NCBI GenBank assembly: GCA_028293765.1
Contig: JAQGOG010000150.1
Coordinates: 1-64,000, forward strand
DNA length: 64,000 bases
Direction: 5' to 3'
DNA from: Gammaproteobacteria bacterium
GTDB taxonomy: Bacteria > Pseudomonadota > Gammaproteobacteria > Steroidobacterales > Steroidobacteraceae
Shown: one piece after another, positions 9,264 through 17,201 of the stretch
How the letters are laid out: the number at the start of each line of letters is the position of its first letter
How positions within the stretch are numbered: position 1 is the stretch's first letter
Position numbers and translations under genes: made by a program
Notes under the pieces: model-generated
Seen by the model: the letters and a program-made list of their open reading frames with translations, nothing else
Databases searched by the model: none
What the model was told of the DNA's origin: nothing

Positions 9264-10295
9264 ATGAGCGTGTTCAGCGCGTTCTCGGAGCTCTCGCCCG
9301 TTGAACAGGCCGCCCGCCTGCATCAACTGGCGCTGGCCGCCGTGTCCCTCTGGCCGCTCGACTGCGTGCGCATCGAGGCGATCAAAGTGCGGGAGAACGC
9401 GGTTTACGCCGTGCACACTGCGGACAGTCGACGAGTGGTTCTGCGAGTCCACCGCCTGGGGTACCACTCAGACGAGGCGCTGCGCTCCGAGTTAACGTGG
9501 ATGCAGGCGCTGGCGGAGCACGGCATAGAGGTTCCGCGGGCGATCCCGTCACGGGCCGGCAAGCCTTTCGAGCTGATCGAGTTCGAAGGCGTTCCGGGAC
9601 CGCGTCAGGTAGACCTCTTCGAGTGGATCGAAGGGCGCCAGCTGGGGTCGGTCGAGCAGGGAATGTCCGCGCAGTTTCAGTGGATCGAGCAGATTTACGG
9701 CACCATCGGCGAGCTCGCCGCACGGATGCACAACCAATCCTGCAGTTGGCAGCCGCCTGCAGAGTTCGAGCGACACTCCTGGTGCGGCGAAGGACTGACC
9801 GGTGCGGCTCCCCTCTGGGGCCGATTCTGGGAGCTGGAAGCCCTGACCACCCGACAGCGCGCGCTATTCGAGCATTTGCGCGCCCGGATCAGCCGGAGCC
9901 TCGCGGACTTCGGCACGACATCGGACCGCTTCGGCTTGATCCACGCCGATCTCGTGCCGGAAAACATACTCGTCGAGGGCAAGCGCCTGCGCATCATCGA
10001 CTTCGACGATGCCGGTTTCGGCTGGCACATGTTCGAGATCGCGACGTCGCTTTATTTCATCAGGCGCGAGAGCTTCTACGAGGTCGCCCGGGAAGCGCTC
10101 ATTGCCGGCTATCGCCGTCACCGGCCGCTGCCGGACGAGCACTTACGCCTGCTGCCGATGTTTCTCGCCGCGCGCGGCACCACGTATCTGGGTTGGGTTC
10201 ACACGCGCAAGGGCGAAGCGACCGCACGCGAATTGACACCGCAGCTCATCGAGCTGGCGGTTGCGGCGGCGGACGACTATCTTGGGGCGGCCTGA
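9264..10295 (+). CDS. APH-family small-molecule kinase
   Basis: A 343-residue aminoglycoside-phosphotransferase-fold kinase. The catalytic loop HADLVPENILV is at residues 227-237 (Asp229, Asn234) and the metal-binding DFDDAG at 246-251. A lysine-type ATP contact region with RVVLRVHR lies near residue 60. It likely phosphorylates a hydroxyl on a small amine, like hydroxylysine kinase (AGPHD1/HYKK). The ATG follows the stop of the PLP enzyme by 1 bp, so the pair is almost certainly translated together. An antibiotic-resistance role is less likely given this context. It ends the plus-strand string and converges on boxB across about 60 bp. Confidence 0.85.
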   Translation: MSVFSAFSELSPVEQAARLHQLALAAVSLWPLDCVRIEAIKVRENAVYAVHTADSRRVVLRVHRLGYHSDEALRSELTWMQALAEHGIEVPRAIPSRAGKPFELIEFEGVPGPRQVDLFEWIEGRQLGSVEQGMSAQFQWIEQIYGTIGELAARMHNQSCSWQPPAEFERHSWCGEGLTGAAPLWGRFWELEALTTRQRALFEHLRARISRSLADFGTTSDRFGLIHADLVPENILVEGKRLRIIDFDDAGFGWHMFEIATSLYFIRRESFYEVAREALIAGYRRHRPLPDEHLRLLPMFLAARGTTYLGWVHTRKGEATARELTPQLIELAVAAADDYLGAA

Positions 10296-10356
10296 AAGCG
10301 CACACTCAGTAGGACGCCGCATCACAATTTCTGCCGCATGAGCTTCACAGGCGGCG

Positions 10357-11781
10357 CTAGTTGAACCGCACGTATTCGCACTCGACCGGCTGACCGTTGA
10401 TACCGGCCGATGGCGGTGAGATCCAGTTCGCGAATTTTCCCGGCTCGACCACTCGTCCCATCAGCGACTGCACGAAGCCTCGATCCTCCGCGGTCGGAAG
10501 CCATTCGCGCACGTGCGCTTCCCACCCGGCGGCGGTCACAACCCGGCCCTGCGGAGAAATCCTGACTCCCGCGAGCGGCCCGATCTGGCGGTTGAACGCC
10601 TTGTGCGGCACTACGAGGCGAAACTCGACGCCACGCTTATCGAGCGCCACGTTCCAGGCTTCGACTCCCGCAATGGAGTCCGCGACGAAGTCATCGCGCA
10701 GCCGCTCGTTGAGCGCATTCAACGCTGGCGCGTCCCGCCCGACGAGCTCCCCGGTGGAGACGTCGAGAATCGGATAGGTAGCCTCCTTCAAAACATGATC
10801 GTCCGCGATGCGCTCCTCACGGAATCGGCCCTTCAGTCCGGTCGTGTAAAAGGTCGCAGCGTTCGAGGACAGGTCGGAACCGAACAGGTCGACCGTCACG
10901 CTCGAGTGAAAATTCAAGTAACGCTGGATTGTTGGCAGATCGATCACGCCGCAGGCCCTGAGGCGGGCGGGGTCGTCCGTCCGTTCGCGGACCATCATTT
11001 CGGCGGTACGCTCGATGATGCGCCGAATGCCGTTTCGGCCGACGAACATGTGGTGACCTTCTTCCGTGAGCATGAAGCGCGTCGTGCGCGCTAACGGGTC
11101 GAACGCGGACTCGGTCAGCGCGGAGAGCTGGAACTTCCCGTCCCGGTCCGTGAAGAAAGTGAACATGAAAAACGACAGCCAATCGGGCGTTCGCTCATTG
11201 AACGCGCCGAGGATGCGCGGATTGTCCGCATCGCCAGAGCGGCGTCCCAACAGTGCTTCGGCCTCCTCGCGCCCGTCACGGCCGAAGTAGCGGTGCAGCA
11301 GATACACCATGGCCCACAGGTGTCGCCCCTCCTCGACGTTCACCTGGAAGAGATTGCGCAGGTCGTACATCGAGGGACAGGTCAGCCCAAGGTGGCGCTG
11401 CTGCTCAACTGAGGCCGGCTCCGTATCGCCTTGGGTCACGATGATGCGACGCAAGTTGCTGCGGTACTCACCCGGCACTTCCTGCCAGGCCGGCTCGCCG
11501 CGATGCGCGCCGAAGGAGATCTTGCGGTCCGGCGTCGCCGGGTTGAGAAAGATCCCCCAGCGATAGTCGGGCATTTTCACATAGCCGAATTGCGCCCACC
11601 CCGCCTGGTCGACGCTGGTCGCCGTGCGCAGGTAGACATCGAAGCCATTGGAGCCCTCGGGACCCATTTCGCGCCACCAGCTCAGGAATTCCGGCTGCCA
11701 ATGCTCGAGCGCCCGCTGCAGGACCTTGTCGCCCGCGAGCTCCACGTTGTTGGGAATCTTCTGGTCGTAATCGATATTCAT
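10357..11781 (-). CDS. boxB: Benzoyl-CoA 2,3-epoxidase oxygenase subunit BoxB
   Basis: At 474 residues this matches the 473-residue Azoarcus evansii BoxB closely as I remember it, including the QGDTEPASVEQQRHLGL, NLFQVNVEEGRHLWAM and MLTEEGHHMFVG blocks and the C-terminal VEPGKFANWI...EYVRFN. Likely di-iron ligands are Glu121, Glu151, His154, Glu241 and His244. It inserts one oxygen atom into benzoyl-CoA, giving the 2,3-epoxide, with electrons from BoxA. I chose the ATG at 11781; a GTG 12 bp earlier would add four residues. It lies 20 bp downstream of boxC on the same strand. No boxA is visible in the window. Confidence 0.96.
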   Translation of the reverse strand: MNIDYDQKIPNNVELAGDKVLQRALEHWQPEFLSWWREMGPEGSNGFDVYLRTATSVDQAGWAQFGYVKMPDYRWGIFLNPATPDRKISFGAHRGEPAWQEVPGEYRSNLRRIIVTQGDTEPASVEQQRHLGLTCPSMYDLRNLFQVNVEEGRHLWAMVYLLHRYFGRDGREEAEALLGRRSGDADNPRILGAFNERTPDWLSFFMFTFFTDRDGKFQLSALTESAFDPLARTTRFMLTEEGHHMFVGRNGIRRIIERTAEMMVRERTDDPARLRACGVIDLPTIQRYLNFHSSVTVDLFGSDLSSNAATFYTTGLKGRFREERIADDHVLKEATYPILDVSTGELVGRDAPALNALNERLRDDFVADSIAGVEAWNVALDKRGVEFRLVVPHKAFNRQIGPLAGVRISPQGRVVTAAGWEAHVREWLPTAEDRGFVQSLMGRVVEPGKFANWISPPSAGINGQPVECEYVRFN

Positions 11782-11801
11782 CGCAAGCCCCACAGCGCGC
11801 G

Positions 11802-13484
11802 CTAGACGCGTTCCCAGTTGAATCGAGCCTTGTTGCCGCTGCCGAACACCTTCAGGGCGCCCGCCTCGCCCACGGCATTCGGCCGGATGAAGATCCAGTT
11901 CTGCCAGGCGGACAGCCGCCCGAAAATGCGCGTTTCCATCGTCTCGGCGGCGCCGAATCGCAGGCTGGCCTCCATTCCCGTGAGGGCATCCGGCGAGAGG
12001 CTGCTGCGCTCCTCGACGGCGATGCGGATCTCATCGGCCCAGTCGAGCGCATCCGGCGCAGCCGTGATGAGACCCAACTCCAAGGCGGCTTCGGTACTCA
12101 GCGATCGACCCACTGTCTCGCGCGCCCGTGCAATCGGTTGCACCTCTGCGTAGAAGCGCGAATCGATGCGGCTGCGGCGGGCCACGGTTTCGTACGCGCC
12201 GAAGTTCAGCGGCGACAAGGCAACGCGCGGGGCATCCGCGCGCTCGGGCGCCGATAGCATATAACTACGATCGGCGGCGAGAGCGAGCTCCAGCAACGTG
12301 CCGGCAAAACACGAGCCGCTATCGATCACCGCAAACAAGGTGCGCGAGCTGACATCGAGGCGGGCGAGGGTCCGCCGAAGCATTCCGACCGTCTCGCGCA
12401 CGAACCAGTTGCCGGCATGCACGGCTAGCGCCTCATCGACTGCCAGCACCCTCTCACTGTCGCCGCGGGTCTTCAAGATCCACGTGCCGATCTCGAGGTC
12501 GTTACTTCTCAGCATCAGTATTGCGTCATCCAGCTCGCGCGCCATTGCCAGCGGCCACCAATCAACGCCCGCCGCAAGGATGGCTGCGAGATCGCCGCGT
12601 TGCGCCGTTGCAGGAGCATTCACAGTGAGAGTCGCCGTGCGCGCGGTGGCATCGATCTGCACATTGACGTGCCGGTAGTGGTATCCGCCCTCATCGATGC
12701 GCCGTGCAAGCGGCGTCAGCTCTATGCCGGGCGTGCCTTGCGGCCGATCGCTCAACTCTGCCAGCTCGAGCGCACGGCGGCGTACCGCGCCCGCGAATTG
12801 TTGTGGCTTGGCGAAGTCGTCGATCAACCGCCATTCTTTGGCCCGCGGCGCGCGCACGCCTTCGGTGACAGTACAAAAGATGTCGGCGTAATCGCGGCGC
12901 ACTTTACGCTTGTCAGTGAGGCGAGTCAGTCCGCCGGTCCCCGGCAGCACGCCCAACAGAGGTACCTCGGGCAGGCTCACCGCCGCGGAACGATCATCGA
13001 TCAACAGAATCTCATCGCAAGCGAGCGCCAGCTCGTAACCACCCCCCGCGGTCGTTCCGTTGCACGCGGCGAGAAACTTCAACCCCGAGTGCCGGCTCGA
13101 GTCCTCCATGCCGTTGCGCGTTTCGTTCGTGAACTTGCAGAAGTTGACCTTCCAGGCGTGCGAGGACAGACCGAGCATGAAGATGTTGGCGCCCGAGCAG
13201 AAAATGCGGTCTTTGGCGCTGGTCAGTACGATAGTGCGCACGTCGGGGTGCTCGAAACGAATGCGCTGGAGCGCATCATAAAGCTCGATGTCCACGCCCA
13301 GGTCATAGGAGTTGAGCTTGAGCTTGTAGCCGGGACGCAAACCTCCGTCCTCGTTCACGTCCATCGTCAATGTGGCCACCGGCCCGTCGAATGACAGCTT
13401 CCAGTGACGATAACGATCCGGATGAGCGTCAAATGTGACCCGTTGTCGGGGTTGCTCTGGCAGCGATACCGCGGCATGCGCCAT
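11802..13484 (-). CDS. boxC: 2,3-epoxybenzoyl-CoA dihydrolase BoxC
   Basis: A 560-residue enoyl-CoA hydratase/isomerase-superfamily protein; known BoxC proteins are about 555 residues. Motifs include SAKDRIFCSGANIFMLG for CoA/oxyanion binding, ACNGTTAGGGYELALACDE, and PLLGVLPGTGGLTRLTDKR. BoxC opens the ring of 2,3-epoxybenzoyl-CoA with two waters, releasing formate and 3,4-dehydroadipyl-CoA semialdehyde. A good ribosome site, AGGAG, precedes the ATG at 13484. It lies 32 bp after boxR and 20 bp before boxB, all minus strand, forming boxR-boxC-boxB. Confidence 0.96.
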   Translation of the reverse strand: MAHAAVSLPEQPRQRVTFDAHPDRYRHWKLSFDGPVATLTMDVNEDGGLRPGYKLKLNSYDLGVDIELYDALQRIRFEHPDVRTIVLTSAKDRIFCSGANIFMLGLSSHAWKVNFCKFTNETRNGMEDSSRHSGLKFLAACNGTTAGGGYELALACDEILLIDDRSAAVSLPEVPLLGVLPGTGGLTRLTDKRKVRRDYADIFCTVTEGVRAPRAKEWRLIDDFAKPQQFAGAVRRRALELAELSDRPQGTPGIELTPLARRIDEGGYHYRHVNVQIDATARTATLTVNAPATAQRGDLAAILAAGVDWWPLAMARELDDAILMLRSNDLEIGTWILKTRGDSERVLAVDEALAVHAGNWFVRETVGMLRRTLARLDVSSRTLFAVIDSGSCFAGTLLELALAADRSYMLSAPERADAPRVALSPLNFGAYETVARRSRIDSRFYAEVQPIARARETVGRSLSTEAALELGLITAAPDALDWADEIRIAVEERSSLSPDALTGMEASLRFGAAETMETRIFGRLSAWQNWIFIRPNAVGEAGALKVFGSGNKARFNWERV

Positions 13485-13516
13485 GAGTTCGGCTCCTGTT
13501 GAATCGGATCAATGAA

Positions 13517-14449
13517 TCAGCCGGCGGCGACCGCTTGCTGGAGTACAGCGAAACTCTTCTCGACAGAGCCCCCGGAGGTGTCCACCACCGCGTCCGCCTT
13601 GCCGTACAGTGTTTCGCGCGCCGCCAGGATATTGCGCAGATCCTCCATTGCTTCCACATGGCCTGCCATCGGCCGCATGTCGCCCTGCGCGACGACACGC
13701 GCCATATGTTCCTCGGGCGCGGCCTTGATCCAGACCGTATAGCAGTTCAACAGCAGCAGGTTGTAGGTATCCGGCTCGGAAACGATACCGCCACCGACGG
13801 TGAGCACCATGTCCTGCTGGCTGTTGATCACCCGCTCGAGGCAGCGGCGCTCGATGCGTCGATAGCCTGCCTGCCCGTAGAGCAGAAACACTTCGGACAA
13901 ACTGATGCCCGCCTCGCGCTCGATCTCCTTATCGAGTTCCACCAGCGGACGACGCAACGCCTTGGCAAGCGCGGCACCGAGGGTCGTCTTGCCTGCCCCG
14001 CGCAGACCAACCAATGTGATGCGCTTTCTGCGCACCGCTAATTCCTGCCCGAAGTCCTGCGTCAGGCGGCGCAGAACCTCTTCGAGCCGTTGGGGCGGCA
14101 GGCTGCCGAGAAATCGACGGATCAGCCGTTGCTCGGCGGCAGGTTCGGCGGAATCGACCAGGTCGCTCAATTGCACGCCGAGCGCTACAGCGACCCTGCG
14201 CAGCAGAATGATGGATGCATTTCCCTCGCCTCCTTCCAGCTGCGCGAGGTATCGCTCCGAGACCGCCGCGGTCCGGGACAGCACCTTGCGCGCCATACCG
14301 CGCTGCTCACGCGCTTCGCGCACACGGCGCCCCAGATTCGCCAGGAAGCTCGGATCGGACTCACCAATCGCGATCGGGCCCTCGGTTCCAACGGCGGATG
14401 GGCCTCGAGGTTCGGTATCGGCATCCACGCGTGCAGAAGCAGTTTTCAT
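13517..14449 (-). CDS. boxR: BoxR/BzdR-type regulator: XRE helix-turn-helix fused to shikimate-kinase-like domain
   Basis: This 310-residue protein has an N-terminal XRE-type helix-turn-helix (about residues 40-95, LGRRVREAREQRGMARKVLS then VSERYLAQLEGGEGNASIIL), a linker, and a shikimate-kinase-like domain with Walker A GLRGAGKTTLG near 150-160 and the GGGIVSEP segment. This architecture is diagnostic for BoxR/BzdR, repressors that sense benzoyl-CoA through the kinase-like domain and de-repress box genes. I start it at the ATG at 14449: it sits just after a near-consensus promoter and leaves essentially no 5' leader, which may explain the absence of a Shine-Dalgarno site. It probably represses itself through the overlapping palindrome. 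Confidence 0.93.
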   Translation of the reverse strand: MKTASARVDADTEPRGPSAVGTEGPIAIGESDPSFLANLGRRVREAREQRGMARKVLSRTAAVSERYLAQLEGGEGNASIILLRRVAVALGVQLSDLVDSAEPAAEQRLIRRFLGSLPPQRLEEVLRRLTQDFGQELAVRRKRITLVGLRGAGKTTLGAALAKALRRPLVELDKEIEREAGISLSEVFLLYGQAGYRRIERRCLERVINSQQDMVLTVGGGIVSEPDTYNLLLLNCYTVWIKAAPEEHMARVVAQGDMRPMAGHVEAMEDLRNILAARETLYGKADAVVDTSGGSVEKSFAVLQQAVAAG

Positions 14450-14456
14450 GATCTGC

Positions 14457-14485
14457 GTTATAGCGCATGCTATATGAGCGTGCAA
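14457..14485 (-). promoter_or_regulatory. Sigma-70-type promoter of boxR-boxC-boxB
   Basis: On the minus strand the sequence reads TTGCAC, a 17-bp spacer, then TATAAC: -35 complement at 14480-14485 and -10 complement at 14457-14462. Both boxes are close to the sigma-70 consensus with ideal spacing. Transcription would begin about 7 bp past the -10, at about 14450, directly at the boxR ATG (14449), implying a leaderless or nearly leaderless mRNA. Predicted from sequence only. Confidence 0.6.
14459..14474. promoter_or_regulatory. Palindromic operator candidate TATAGC-GCAT-GCTATA for BoxR
   Basis: The 16-bp sequence has perfect 6-bp arms (TATAGC/GCTATA) and overlaps the -10 box of the boxR promoter. 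Related half-sites follow in the same intergenic region: GCACTATA at 14486-14493 and TATAGAGTGC at 14575-14584, nearer the benzoate-CoA ligase start. The clustering of TATAG/GC half-sites between boxR and the divergent ligase gene suits control of both directions by BoxR. That BoxR is the binder is inference. Confidence 0.5.
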
Positions 14486-14684
14486 GCACTATACAGCACC
14501 TCATGTCCCGCTCGTTGGGCGCGTGTCCCGGACCCCTGATGATCTATACTTCTTTACGGCACATCATTGTGCGATATAGAGTGCCAACCGTCCAGCAGTC
14601 GCTTCGCACCCTTGCTGCTCCCGGCCAGGGCGATTGAGTTCACCAGGACCTGAAGCGCTCGGAGTCGAAAGGGGGATGCGTTCC

Positions 14685-16307
14685 ATGTTTCGCTTAAGCT
14701 CGGCAGACCAGAGTGTCAGCCCGCCGGTCATCGACATTCCGCGCGAATACAACGCCGCGCACGACCTTCTCGAGCGCCATCGGCGAGCTGGCCGTCTCGG
14801 CAAGCTTGCCTACATCGACGACCGCGGCAGCTACACCTACAGGGAACTGCTGGAACGCGTGGATCGTTGCGGTAATGCGCTCGTGGGGTTGGGGCTGCAA
14901 CCCGAGCAGCGGATTCTGCTGTGCCTGCAGGACACAATCGACTTTCCAACCGCGTTCCTCGGCGCCATTAAGGCCGGCATCGTTCCCGTCGCGGTCAACA
15001 CGCTGCTCAAGACCGCCGACTATGAATACATGCTTCGGGACAGTCGCGCCTGCGCGCTGATCGTGTCGGCGCCGTTGCTGCCCCAGTTCGCACCTCTTGT
15101 AGAGCGGATGCCGCGCCTGAAGCACATCATCGTCTCACAAGGCGACACCGGTGAATTCCACTCGTTCGAGACGCTGCTTGAGCGCGCGGGCCATGCGTTC
15201 GAGCCCGCTGCAACGTCCTGCGATGACCCGTGCTTTTGGCTCTACTCGTCGGGCTCGACCGGTGCGCCGAAGGGCACGATTCACGCTCATGCGAGCCTGG
15301 TGCAGACCGCAGAACTGTATGCGCGTCCGATTTTGGGCATCCGCGAAGAGGACGTAGTCTTCTCCGCTCCCAAACTGTTCTTCGCCTATGGACTGGGCAA
15401 TGGGCTGACCTTTCCGCTGGCGGTTGGAGCGACTGCCGTACTGATGGCCGAACGCCCTACTCCCGAGTCCGTGTTTGCGCGGCTGCGGCGGCATCGACCC
15501 ACTATCTTTGGCGGCGTACCGACACTTTACGCTTCGATGCTCTGCGCAGCTTTGCCGGCACGCGGTGAGTTGCAATTGCGCACCTGCATATCGGCAGGCG
15601 AAGCATTGCCGCGGGACATCGGCGAGCGCTGGACGCGGCATTTCGGCGTCGACATTCTCGACGGCATCGGCTCGACGGAGATGCTGCACATTTTTCTGTC
15701 CAACCGCCCGGGCGAGGTGTGCTACGGCACCACCGGCTCCGCGGTACCCGGTTATGAGCTGCGCCTGGTCGATGACGACGGCCGGCCTGCGCCGCCCGGA
15801 CAGATCGGTGAGCTGCAGATCGCGGGCCCGACGTGCGCGCTGGGGTATTGGAACAATCGTGAGCAGACACGCCAGACATTCCAGGGTCCCTGGGCACGTA
15901 GCGGTGACAAATACTCCGTCGATGAGAACGGCCGCTACGTTTACGCCGGCCGCAGCGACGACATGTTGAAAGTCAGTGGTATGTACGTTTCGCCCGTCGA
16001 AGTCGAAGCCGCCCTGATCTCGCATCCGGCGGTGCTGGAAGCGGCCGTGATCGGCGAACAGGACGGCGACGGACTCACCAAGCCGCTCGCATGCGTCGTT
16101 CTCAAGCAGATCGGATCCTCGATCGCAGGGCTGGACGAGGAGCTCAAGCAGCACGTCAAGGCGCTCCTGGCGCCACACAAATATCCGCGCTGGATCGAAT
16201 TCGTGGCCGAGCTGCCGAAGACCGCGACTGGGAAGATCCAGCGCTTCAAGTTGCGAGCGCTGCACGCGCAACGGTCCGAAACCCTCCCGTCCACGACCCC
16301 GCGCTGA
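14685..16307 (+). CDS. bclA: Benzoate-CoA ligase
   Basis: A 540-residue AMP-forming acyl-CoA synthetase. The P-loop SSGSTGAPKGTIHAH, the ILDGIGSTEMLHIFLS A5 region, the YAGRSDDMLKVSGMYVSP hinge region and the C-terminal Lys in PKTATGKIQRFKL are all visible. The N-terminal part (REYNAAHDLLERH, FLGAIKAGIVPVAVNTLL) matches benzoate-CoA ligases. It activates benzoate to benzoyl-CoA, the substrate of BoxA/BoxB. I chose the ATG at 14685, with GGGGG 9 bp upstream; in-frame ATG at 14676 and TTG at 14634 are less well placed. It is divergent from boxR, with an alpha/beta hydrolase 8 bp downstream. Confidence 0.93.
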   Translation: MFRLSSADQSVSPPVIDIPREYNAAHDLLERHRRAGRLGKLAYIDDRGSYTYRELLERVDRCGNALVGLGLQPEQRILLCLQDTIDFPTAFLGAIKAGIVPVAVNTLLKTADYEYMLRDSRACALIVSAPLLPQFAPLVERMPRLKHIIVSQGDTGEFHSFETLLERAGHAFEPAATSCDDPCFWLYSSGSTGAPKGTIHAHASLVQTAELYARPILGIREEDVVFSAPKLFFAYGLGNGLTFPLAVGATAVLMAERPTPESVFARLRRHRPTIFGGVPTLYASMLCAALPARGELQLRTCISAGEALPRDIGERWTRHFGVDILDGIGSTEMLHIFLSNRPGEVCYGTTGSAVPGYELRLVDDDGRPAPPGQIGELQIAGPTCALGYWNNREQTRQTFQGPWARSGDKYSVDENGRYVYAGRSDDMLKVSGMYVSPVEVEAALISHPAVLEAAVIGEQDGDGLTKPLACVVLKQIGSSIAGLDEELKQHVKALLAPHKYPRWIEFVAELPKTATGKIQRFKLRALHAQRSETLPSTTPR

Positions 16308-16315
16308 GAGTGCTT

Positions 16316-17128
16316 ATGCCTTGCGTGACTATTGGCTCCGGGCGCATCGAGTACGAACGTATCGCTTGCGGCGACTCCCGGGCGCCAACGTTCGTGATGC
16401 TCCATGAAGGACTCGGCTCCGTGGCCATGTGGCGGGATTTTCCAACGCAGCTCGCGAGCGCCACACGCAGCAACGTCGTCGTCTACTCCCGACACGGCTA
16501 TGGCCGCTCTGCGCCGCTGCGAACGCCGCACGCGGTGAGTTACATGCACGACGAAGCGCTCGTTGCCCTGCCCCAATTTCTCGATGCCCTGCAGATCGAG
16601 AATCCCATTCTCCTTGGCCACAGCGATGGCGGCTCGATCGCCCTCATCCATGCCGGCGGCAGTGGCCGGGAAGTCGCCGGCATCGTCGTACTTGCGCCCC
16701 ACGTTTTCGTCGAAGACCTCTCCATATCGAGCATTGCTGCGGCAAAGGTTGCCTACGAGACCACCAGTTTGCGCGAGCGCTTGGCGCGTTATCACGACGA
16801 TGTAGACGGAATGTTCCGGGGCTGGAATGACATTTGGCTGCACCCCGAATTTCGCTTGTGGAATATCGAGGGATACCTGCCGCGGATCACCTGTCCCGTC
16901 CTCGCCATGCAAGGAGATGACGACGAGTACGGTTCGATTGAACAGATCCACCGCATCGCGCGTGCCGTGCGGGACGTGGAATGGCTGAGTCTCGCGAATT
17001 GCAGACATTCGCCGCATCGGGATCAGCCCGAACAAGTTCTCGCAACGCTTACGCGTTGGATGGAGCATCGTTATGCAGCGGGAGCCGCGCGCTGCTCAGC
17101 GCTCGCGCCATTTGGAGAGCGAGCATGA
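16316..17128 (+). CDS. Alpha/beta hydrolase linked to the box genes
   Basis: A 270-residue alpha/beta-hydrolase-fold enzyme. The nucleophile elbow is GHSDGGS (Ser about residue 102), an oxyanion region is at LHEGLGS near residue 30, the acid is probably in MQGDDDEYG and the catalytic His in NCRHSPHRDQP near the C-terminus. It starts 8 bp after the ligase stop, so it shares its mRNA. Such hydrolases often accompany benzoyl-CoA clusters and could hydrolyse a thioester or lactone by-product, or release benzoate from an ester. Its exact substrate is unknown. The open frame extends further upstream inside the ligase gene, but the ATG at 16316 has a GAGAG site. Confidence 0.88.
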   Translation: MPCVTIGSGRIEYERIACGDSRAPTFVMLHEGLGSVAMWRDFPTQLASATRSNVVVYSRHGYGRSAPLRTPHAVSYMHDEALVALPQFLDALQIENPILLGHSDGGSIALIHAGGSGREVAGIVVLAPHVFVEDLSISSIAAAKVAYETTSLRERLARYHDDVDGMFRGWNDIWLHPEFRLWNIEGYLPRITCPVLAMQGDDDEYGSIEQIHRIARAVRDVEWLSLANCRHSPHRDQPEQVLATLTRWMEHRYAAGAARCSALAPFGERA

Positions 17129-17201
17129 GTGTCTTAGAGCATCCGGAATCAAAGATCGTCTCGCCCCTCTCGTCCCTCTCACCCTTCGCGCCGCCCCGCG
17201 C

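Noticed and set aside
9264-10295. APH-family gene as an aminoglycoside-resistance determinant
   Set aside because: Its 1-bp linkage to an AGXT2L-like PLP enzyme and lack of any mobile element argue for a metabolic kinase.
10296-10356. Bidirectional terminator between the kinase and boxB genes
   Set aside because: Only a weak GCCGC/GCGGC pairing can be drawn, without T-tracts on either strand.
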